NCBI RefSeq assembly: GCF_003399445.1
Contig: NZ_QUQO01000002.1
Span: forward strand, 1-64,000
DNA from: Parvularcula marina
GTDB taxonomy: Bacteria > Pseudomonadota > Alphaproteobacteria > Caulobacterales > Parvularculaceae
Reading direction: 5' to 3'
DNA: 64,000 nt
A program made the translations under genes and the position numbers. Under the pieces are notes generated by a model. The model did not search any database. It had not been told where the DNA came from and worked only from the letters and a program-made list of their open reading frames with translations. Below, piece after piece: positions 45,501 to 53,000 of the stretch (positions are counted from its first letter, which is position 1; every line of letters starts with the position of its first letter).

Positions 45501-45943
45501 CAGCGCGGTTCGTCGATAGCTCGCTGGAGCGGGTTGAAGTCAAGGTGCGCGGACTAGATCATCAGCACTATGCGCTTTTGTGCAATGGCTATGAAGTGCC
45601 GTTGACGTCAATCGAGGAAGATGGCCAGCATGCGGAGCTCGCCGGTATCCGCTTCCGGGCATGGTTGCCGCCATCCTGCCTGCACCCGACGATCTATCCG
45701 CATGCACCGCTGATCTTTGATCTTTATGATCGCAAGAATGGCCGGGCCGTGGGCGGAGTGACCTATCACGCGCATCACCCGGGTGGCCGGAATTATGAGA
45801 CTCAGCCGGTCAATGCGCTGGAGGCGGATGGCCGCCGCCGCTCGCGTTTCTCGACTTTCGGCAGCGCCCCGGGGGCAATGAGCCCGCGCCAGCCGGTGAT
45901 GTCGCCGGAATATCCGACCACGCTGGATTTGCGGATCGCGTAA
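42563..45943 (+). CDS. Transglutaminase-like/DUF2126 protein
   Basis: 1126 residues. The N-terminal bacterial transglutaminase-like domain ([20 protein letters not shown]) leads to the catalytic core: [20 protein letters not shown] with the nucleophilic Cys, [20 protein letters not shown] with His and Asp. A long C-terminal DUF2126 region follows ([49 protein letters not shown]-like and [16 protein letters not shown]). The typical length is about 1100. It accompanies Anbu, alpha-E and ATP-grasp genes, here divergently. It may cleave or cross-link a peptide made by the ATP-grasp partner; this is inference. No signal peptide, so cytoplasmic. Confidence 0.9.
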   Translation: [1126 protein letters not shown]

Positions 45944-45955
45944 CGCCTTTCGGGG

Positions 45956-47686
45956 TTATTTCTTAGGACGGCGGTCGATACTGCGCCGCTTGACCCAGGC
46001 ATTGCCGTTCGACATCAGCCCCGCAATGCGTTGCTCCGCGGCGGGCTTGCGGCTGCCGCCGACTTCCGCAGGCAGGGGGGCAGCCTTGCGCACCGTGCTG
46101 ATCGTATCCGGCGTCTCCGCCCTGACGGAATTGTCCGCCTTGCCATGGGTGAGGAGGGCCGTCATCCGCGCAAGGCTGTTCTTTTTGTATCTGTAAAGAT
46201 GATAATCAGTCGGCAGCGGGCGCGAAGCGTCATGATGTTGCCGCTCTGGCAATTTCTCGCGCCATTGCCCGCCGCTGTAACTCTGGTTGAGCGGCGTTAA
46301 GAGCCCCGCATCAGCCAGCACCATCGCGGCCAGCGTCAACCGTTGGGCGGACGAATAAGCCTCTGGGCTCGTCCGGCTGGCGGACGGAATGGCAAGATAA
46401 TAGGCGCCGCGCCACCAGAATGTGTGGTAGAGAAGCTCCTCATGGGGCGGCTTGTTATCCTCATCCCCCATCAGATGCTGGATCGAGGCTGATTGCTCCA
46501 TATAAGCAGGATGATCCTTGATCGAGCGTGCAGGTTTCCGTCCGTGCAGGGACAGGATCAGGATGAAGAGGTCGATGGCAATGGCAACGCCCAGCGGAAT
46601 GTAATCCCGCCCCGCCATCAGCTTGGCGTCACTCTTGCCGCGAAAGGGCGCAAACATCGTATTGGCGAATTTGCCGAAGGCCGCGACGGTCGCATCCGGG
46701 CCAAGCGGCACATCCAGCGCGACCTCGGGCAGCTCGGGCAGGGCGGACAATGCACTGACCGCCTGCGACATGATAATATCAAGCTCCCGGTCAGGACAGG
46801 AGAATGTGATATCGCCATCGGTCATCGGGGCCTGTCCGGCGTCGATCCGTCCTTCGAGCAAGGTCACTGCGCTGTGAACGGATGGTCCGGTGCGAAAGGC
46901 TTCGTATCGGGTCGCGGTCTCGGCCATGACCTGCTCGGTTTCCTTGAGCAGGCGCCGCGTGCCTTCCTCATCAAGGGAGGCGAAGGCCGATGGCGTCAGC
47001 CGGCCGAGTTGTTCGGAAAGCTCCGCTCGCAGGGCAAAAAGGCTGCCCGGCGTCATCTCGGCGCCTTCGCCGACCTGCACCGCAATGCGTTTTCGAAGCG
47101 CGGTCATGGTCGCGGCATCCTGGGTCCGCAGCCGATAGCGGGGGCCGGGACCGGCGAGTGTTTCAGGGCCGCAGGTACCGCCTGCGCTCGTTTCCTGATC
47201 GGCGCGTTCGACCGACAGGGTGGCGAGCGCATCAAGAGCGGACAGGCTTTCATCCAAGCGGCCATAGGCGAGGGCGAAAGTGCGGTTCAGCCGGTCGACC
47301 TCATATTCGGCGGCGCGCTGTGCGGCGCTGTGGGATTCGATATGCTTCCAGTAAAAGCCGTAACCGAAGCCGACGGAAATAACGGTCAGAAGGACGTATC
47401 CGAACAAAAAGAGCGGTGTGAGCAGGCCGGTCTGCCCGCTGCTCAATCTCTCGAGTGTCCAGGAAATCAGAACGGTCAGGATGGCGACCGCAAAGCCGAT
47501 GGTGATGATGGTGGCAGCGCCGGGATAACCATTCGCGGCGGTGATCAGGCCGATCAGGCCTTGAGTCGTCGACCACCAGGAGAGAGCGAGGAGAGCGGTG
47601 AGGAGGAACCCCCGTGTCCACTCAACGCCAGACAGGCGGTCAAGGATGGCCGAAGTGATACGCGTACGGCCGGCATCCGAACTCAT
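45956..47686 (-). CDS. Hypothetical multi-domain membrane protein
   Basis: About 576 residues from ATG 47686, which has GGGGCAGGGA before it; an ATG 12 bases earlier lacks a ribosome binding site. Three transmembrane segments lie near the N-terminus (GFLLTALLALSWWSTTQGLI, TIITIGFAVAILTVLI, LLTPLFLFGYVLLTVISVGF), a periplasmic helical region of about 220 residues follows, then one more segment (YIPLGVAIAIDLFILILSL) and a cytoplasmic tail with RWWRGAY-like and polybasic ends (RRSIDRRPKK). No known domain recognised. It is convergent with the transglutaminase gene and unrelated to it by strand. May be a membrane sensor or scaffold. Confidence 0.65.
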   Translation of the reverse strand: MSSDAGRTRITSAILDRLSGVEWTRGFLLTALLALSWWSTTQGLIGLITAANGYPGAATIITIGFAVAILTVLISWTLERLSSGQTGLLTPLFLFGYVLLTVISVGFGYGFYWKHIESHSAAQRAAEYEVDRLNRTFALAYGRLDESLSALDALATLSVERADQETSAGGTCGPETLAGPGPRYRLRTQDAATMTALRKRIAVQVGEGAEMTPGSLFALRAELSEQLGRLTPSAFASLDEEGTRRLLKETEQVMAETATRYEAFRTGPSVHSAVTLLEGRIDAGQAPMTDGDITFSCPDRELDIIMSQAVSALSALPELPEVALDVPLGPDATVAAFGKFANTMFAPFRGKSDAKLMAGRDYIPLGVAIAIDLFILILSLHGRKPARSIKDHPAYMEQSASIQHLMGDEDNKPPHEELLYHTFWWRGAYYLAIPSASRTSPEAYSSAQRLTLAAMVLADAGLLTPLNQSYSGGQWREKLPERQHHDASRPLPTDYHLYRYKKNSLARMTALLTHGKADNSVRAETPDTISTVRKAAPLPAEVGGSRKPAAEQRIAGLMSNGNAWVKRRSIDRRPKK

Positions 47687-47727
47687 TCCCTGCCCCATGA
47701 GTTATTCGTACTACAGAAGAAAGAAGT

Positions 47728-47761
47728 GCGGTGGAGCCTGGAAAAGGAGAGGCTCCACCGC
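47728..47761 (-). terminator. Terminator of the ammonium-transporter gene
   Basis: GCGGTGGAGCCT (47728-47739) and AGGCTCCACCGC (47750-47761) form a 12-bp perfect stem around a 10-base loop. On the minus strand a T-rich ACTTCTTTCTTC follows. It lies 18 bases after the stop. Confidence 0.8.
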
Positions 47762-47778
47762 GCATGGTGTTCTACCGG

Positions 47779-49110
47779 TTATTCGGCCGGGTAGTGGGCC
47801 TTGACGATGTTGATACCCGGGGCGCCGGTTTCGGCGATGTCGAGACCAACATCCTCATGTTCCGCAGTCGACCTGATGCCGATGGTGAATTTGAGGAAGA
47901 ACCACAGAACAAGGCTAACCCCGAAGACGAAGCCCGCATTGGCGAGAACGCCTGTGCCTTGTGCGATGATGGAGACTTCCTTGTTCGACAGCGGCACGAC
48001 CAGCGTGCCCCAGATGCCGCAGGCGAGGTGAGCTGGAATAGCGCCGACCACATCGTCGATGCGCAGTGCATCAAGCAGCGGGGTGACGAGGAAGACCAGC
48101 GTGCCGCCAATGGCGCCAATGATCACGGCAAGGAGGATTGAGTCCATGACAGGATCCGGCATCAGCGGCTCAGCCGTGATAGAGACAAGGCCGCCGATCG
48201 CGCCATTAAGCGCAAGCGGAAGGCTGATCTTGCCCAGAAGCAGCGTTGAAAGGACAACGACGGTCACGACACCAGAGGCAGCTGCCATATTGGTGTGGAT
48301 GAAGATGTCCGAGACTGCGATTGAGTCATCAAGCGAGCCGAGCGCGAGCTGCGAACCGCCGTTAAAGCCGAACCAGCCGAGCCACAGGATGAAGACACCC
48401 AGCGTGGCAAGCGGCATGGAAGCGCCGTAGAATTCGTGCTTCTCGACAGTGCCGTCATATTTCCCTTTACGGGCGCCCAATGCGATGGCCCCGGCAAGAG
48501 CTGCCCAGCCGCCGGTCGCGTGAACAAGAGTTGAGCCTGCGAAATCCGAGAAGCCTTTGGCGTCGAGCCAGCCGGCACCCCATTCCCAGCTTGCCTGGAT
48601 CGGATAGATAAAGCCGGTCAGGATTGCCGTGAAGATAAAGAACGGCCAGACGCGGATCCGCTCGGCCAGTGTGCCGGAGACGATCGACGCGGCGGTCGCC
48701 ACGAACACCATCTGGAAGAACCAGTCGGACCCCGCCGAATAGCCCGTGCCCAGAGGATCAGAATCGTCTGCCGACCAGACATTGTTCTCAAGAAGGTTGT
48801 TGACGTAGCCGCCTTCTTCGATGCCGTAGATCATGTTGTAGCCGCACAGCCAGACCATCAGCCCCGCGATGGAATAGAGTGTGATGTTCTTCAGGCAGAT
48901 TGCAGCCGTGTTCTTGGCACGGACAGAGCCCGCTTCAAGCATGCAGAAGCCTGCCGCCATGAACATGACGACCATCCCCATGATCAGGAACAGCAGCGTG
49001 TTGAAGATGAAAGTTGTGTCTGGCGCGGGGGCCTGCGCATGCGCAGTGGCGCCCCCGGCCAGTATCACCGCAGGCAGGGCGGTGAACAGCTTCGATCGAG
49101 TTATCCGCAT
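47779..49110 (-). CDS. amt: Ammonium transporter (Amt family)
   Basis: 443 residues from ATG 49110 (AAGGGG 8 bases upstream); the open frame extends 27 codons further without support. A signal peptide (MRITRSKLFTALPAVILAGG, then ATAHAQ) precedes eleven transmembrane helices, as in trimeric AmtB. Hallmarks include FMAAGFCMLEAGSVRAKNTA, DWFFQMVFVATAASIVSGTL and the pore histidine regions DFAGSTLVHATGGWAALAGA and IFIHTNMAA. It imports ammonium/ammonia across the inner membrane. No glnK is adjacent. Upstream, TGGATATTGCATCGCA has the GG-N10-GC spacing of a sigma-54 promoter but matches the rest poorly. Confidence 0.93.
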   Translation of the reverse strand: MRITRSKLFTALPAVILAGGATAHAQAPAPDTTFIFNTLLFLIMGMVVMFMAAGFCMLEAGSVRAKNTAAICLKNITLYSIAGLMVWLCGYNMIYGIEEGGYVNNLLENNVWSADDSDPLGTGYSAGSDWFFQMVFVATAASIVSGTLAERIRVWPFFIFTAILTGFIYPIQASWEWGAGWLDAKGFSDFAGSTLVHATGGWAALAGAIALGARKGKYDGTVEKHEFYGASMPLATLGVFILWLGWFGFNGGSQLALGSLDDSIAVSDIFIHTNMAAASGVVTVVVLSTLLLGKISLPLALNGAIGGLVSITAEPLMPDPVMDSILLAVIIGAIGGTLVFLVTPLLDALRIDDVVGAIPAHLACGIWGTLVVPLSNKEVSIIAQGTGVLANAGFVFGVSLVLWFFLKFTIGIRSTAEHEDVGLDIAETGAPGINIVKAHYPAE

Positions 49111-49444
49111 CGATAATCCCCTTTTGACTTGCACGGATTGGCGCCGCCCATGAGCGCCGTATGACAGTATGTTTACATTTTTGCGATGCAATATCCAGCG
49201 CGATAATATGATTTTTAATGCTGCATTGCGCTATCAAAAGGCGAAGTGTAGTGATATTGCGGGGTTAAACGGGGCAAACACCCATAAAATAGTTCAAGAT
49301 TGGCATAAAATATCAATGCTTTTGGTGGCCCGGTAGGGCGGCCAGCGGGGTAAGGCTCCCGGGAAGTGCAGCATTCTGAGACAGATCGCAGCCTTCTTCG
49401 GGTCGTCTGGCAAGTGGGAACCGGGGATCAGTAGAGGGGTAAAA
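49111..49444. other. Divergent promoter region of amt and a small membrane-protein gene
   Basis: About 335 bases, AT-rich near the amt side. Weak sigma-54-like GG/GC spacing occurs at about 49185-49200 (minus strand). No gene or RNA recognised. Confidence 0.35.
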
Positions 49445-50065
49445 ATGCCGGTGGGCAGGGCAGAAAACCGCCATGAGGGAAGCCGCGACCGGGGAGCCGC
49501 GCATATGGCGGGGCTGCGGCCTGTCTTCCTGTCGGGCGGTATGCTGTTCGGCGGGGCGGCGATCCTTGGCGGATTGCTTTTGGTGATCCTCCAGAGTGGC
49601 GCAGGCATTGGCGGGCTAGCCCTGATGGGATCAGGCGCGCTGCTTCTGATCTCAATGGCGGTGCTTGATCATCTGTATAAGGAGAGGCCTCAACTGCGGC
49701 GCGAAGCGGAGGCGATCTGTGTTCCCAGCCTTCTCGCTCGGCTGGGTCCCTCCCGTTTACCGTCCCGGCGCGTCGTGCATGATGCCCTTATCTGGCTGGA
49801 CGGCCGTGCGCATCTCGTGATTCCGCTTACCGGACCTTATGAGCGTGCGCGGGCGGATTATCTCGAAAGCCTGATCTCTCTTACGCATCTGATGACGGAG
49901 GAGGGGCTCGCAACGCCTGCCGATCCGCTCGAAGGCGGTGCGGGGCGGCGCGAAGCCCTGCGGCGCATGGAAGGCTCAAGCGCGAGCTGGCCGTTCCGCA
50001 AACGCCATCTCTTCTTCCGGCTCGGCGATGGGGTCATCACCGAGCTGCTAAGTGAGCTGCCCTGA
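49445..50065 (+). CDS. Small two-TM membrane protein of unknown function
   Basis: 206 residues. AGAGGGG stands about 5 bases before ATG. After a charged 20-residue start come two hydrophobic segments (GGMLFGGAAILGGLLLVILQ and IGGLALMGSGALLLISMAVL). A cytoplasmic part with PSRRVVHDALIWLDGRAHLV and ESLISLTHLMTEEGLA follows, ending RHLFFRLGDGVITELLSELP. No family recognised. Convergent with the second giant adhesin gene; stops are about 20 bases apart. Confidence 0.55.
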   Translation: MPVGRAENRHEGSRDRGAAHMAGLRPVFLSGGMLFGGAAILGGLLLVILQSGAGIGGLALMGSGALLLISMAVLDHLYKERPQLRREAEAICVPSLLARLGPSRLPSRRVVHDALIWLDGRAHLVIPLTGPYERARADYLESLISLTHLMTEEGLATPADPLEGGAGRREALRRMEGSSASWPFRKRHLFFRLGDGVITELLSELP

Positions 50066-50083
50066 CGGGCGCTGCATTCCTGA

Positions 50084-53000
50084 TCAGAGAAGCAGGATAG
50101 AGATGTCTTCGGGCTCGAACACCGGCGCGTAATCCGGTGTCGATCCCATCTCAGGCGCAAGATCCTCGAAGGCTTCGCTCGCGGCCGTATCGGGCAGAAC
50201 GATTTCCGCCGTCACAGGGGCTGGCACTTCGATGCTCGATGCCCCGCCCTCGAAAGTGAACTCGACCACCGTTGAAGAGCCGAGCACATTCTGGATCGTG
50301 CCGGCATCGCCGCTGTTCTTGTCGAATGACGTCACGTCCTGGAAGTTCAGTGTCGGGACATTCAGATTATCGACAAGAGTGATCGAACCGCCATCGAAGA
50401 AGCTGATATTCAGATCATCAGCCTGTCCGTCACCGTCAAAGTCACCGCCGGCAAAGGCGACGAAATTATCGATCTCGCTGAACAACAGGTCTTCGAGATC
50501 GCCGCCCGGTGTCGCTCCGTCAAAGGTGACATGGAAAGCGATCTTATCGCCGTCAAACGAGAAGAAGCTTTCGAGCACACTATGTCCGGCTTCATTGGTG
50601 ATGCTAGTGATCGCACCGCCGACCACCTTGACGGTCAGCTCGAAGAGATGCGTGTCGCTGCCTGCGCCGCCATTGAGAGTGTCATCACCCTCGCTTGCAA
50701 TCAGCGTATCATTGCCGTCGCCACCGAACAGCATGTCATCGCCATCGCCGCCGTCGAGCTCATCGTTTCCTGTGCCGCCATCCAGCGTGTCATTGGCGCT
50801 GCCGCCGCCCAGCGTGTCATTACCTTCGTCCCCGTACAGAAGGTCGATACCGCCTCCGCCGAAGAGGTCGTCATCATCCTCTTCACCGCTCAGCGTATCG
50901 CGCCCCTGACCGCCAATCAGCGTGTCATCGCCTGTGCCGCCGGAAAGCAGGTCATGACGGTCTTCGCCCTTGAGCAGGTCGTCGCCTGATCCGCCAACAA
51001 GGTCGTCGTCGCCATAACCGCCGCGCAGCTCGTCATTGCCAGCATCACCGCGAAGGACGTCAAAGCCGTTATTACCGATGAGCAGGTCATCGCCGCTGCC
51101 GCCAGAAATCTGGTCGTCATTCCGGCCACCCTTGATCGTATCTTCGCCGTCGCCGCCCATCAGCGTGTCTTCACCCTGATCGCCGAGGATGCTGTCATTG
51201 CCGTTACCGCCTTCGATCTCGTCATCGCCGTAAGCGCCATCGAGCGTGTCATTGCCGCCCTGACCGAAAATCGTGTCATCGCCAGCTGCGCCAAAGACGT
51301 AGTCATTGCCTTCGGGTGCGGTATCGTCCGGCCGAGGTGCATCGCGGTCGCCATAGATAAGGTCGCCGAGCCGACCGCCAACAAGGCTGTCAGAGTCTCC
51401 ACCGCCGATCAGCGTGTCCTTGCCATCGCCGCCATCGAGCGTGTCATTACCGCCGAGCCCATAAATCAGGTCATTGCCGTCGAGGCCGGAGAATTCTTCG
51501 GATTCATCCGTACCGATCAGGGTATCGTCCTTCGGCGTTGAGCCCGAGCCATCGCCAAGCCCGATAATCGTGATGGTCACGGTTGCCGTGTCGCTGCCGC
51601 CATTCCCATCACTGACGGTATAGGTGAAGGTCTCCGTCGCGGTCTCGCCTGACTCCAGGTCATCGAACTGCCCATTCGGATCATAGGTGAATGTGCCGTC
51701 GCCATTGGAGACGAGCACGCCCAGCATGCCGGTGTCGTCATACCCGACAAAACTGATCGTATCGGTGCTGTCGATATCACTGTCATTGGCGAGCACATCA
51801 AAGACGGCTGTTGCAGTCTCCTCGTCGGTCGAGAGCATGTCATCGACCGCATTCGGCTGGTCATTGATGCCTGTTACCGTGATCGTCACGGTCGCTGTAT
51901 CCGTGCCGCCTTTGCCGTCACTCACCGTATAGGTGAAGCTGTCAGTCGCTGTCTCGCCTACACCCAGATAGTTAAAGGCCGCATTCGGATTATAGGCAAA
52001 GGTGCCATTGCCATTGTTGATGACAATGCCTTGCGTGCCGCTCGTATCGAAGCTGGCGATGGACAGGGTGTCCATGTCCGCATCCGTATCATTCGCAAGA
52101 ACAGCGATGGTAGAGATCGCACTGTTCTGGCTGGTCGAGACGCTGTCGGCGACTGCCACCGGATCGGTGTTCATCACATCGCTGACACCGGTGATCGTGA
52201 CGGTGACCGTCGCTGTGTCGGTGCCGCCATTCCCGTCGCTGACGGTATAGCTAAAGCTGTCGGTCGCTGTCTCGCCTGCTTCGAGATATTCGAACTGGCC
52301 ATTGGTGTCATAGGAGAACGTGCCGTCGCCGTTATTGGTGACGACGCCGATCGTGCCGGTGACATTCAGCCCGGTGACGCTCAGGACATCGCTGATATCG
52401 ACATCACTGTCATTGGCGAGAACGGAGATGACAGCGATGGATGAGTCTTCATCCGTGGTCGCTGTATCATCCATCGCGTCAGGGTCATCATTGACGCCGG
52501 TAATCGTGATCGTGACGGTCGCGGTATCGGTGCCGCCATTCCCGTCACTGACGGTGTAGGTGAAGCTGTCCGTCGCCGTCTCGCCCACGGCGAGATAGTC
52601 GAACTGGCCATTCGGATCATAGGCGAAGGAGCCGTCACCATTATTGGAAACAAGCCCCGCCGCGCTGGCTGCATCAAAGCTCATGACACTGAGCGTATCA
52701 CTTGCATCAACGTCACTGTCATTGCCGAGGACAGAGATGGCGGCGAGCGTGCTATCCTCATCGGTCATCGCTGTGTCGCCAGCGGCGACCGGGTCGTCAT
52801 TCACGCCGGTGATGGTCACAGTGACGGTGGCCGTATCCGTGCCGCCATTCCCATCGCTGATCGTGTAAGTGAAACTGTCCGTCGCACTCTCGCCAACAGC
52901 GAGATAATCAAACTGACCGTTCGGGTCATAGGCAAAAGTGCCATCACCATTATTGGTGACTAGGCCCAGTGTACCCGCCGCATTGAAGCTCGTGACATTC

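Noticed and set aside
49185-49200. Sigma-54 promoter for amt
   Set aside because: GG-N10-GC spacing is present but only about 7 of 11 other positions match, and no NtrC sites are seen.
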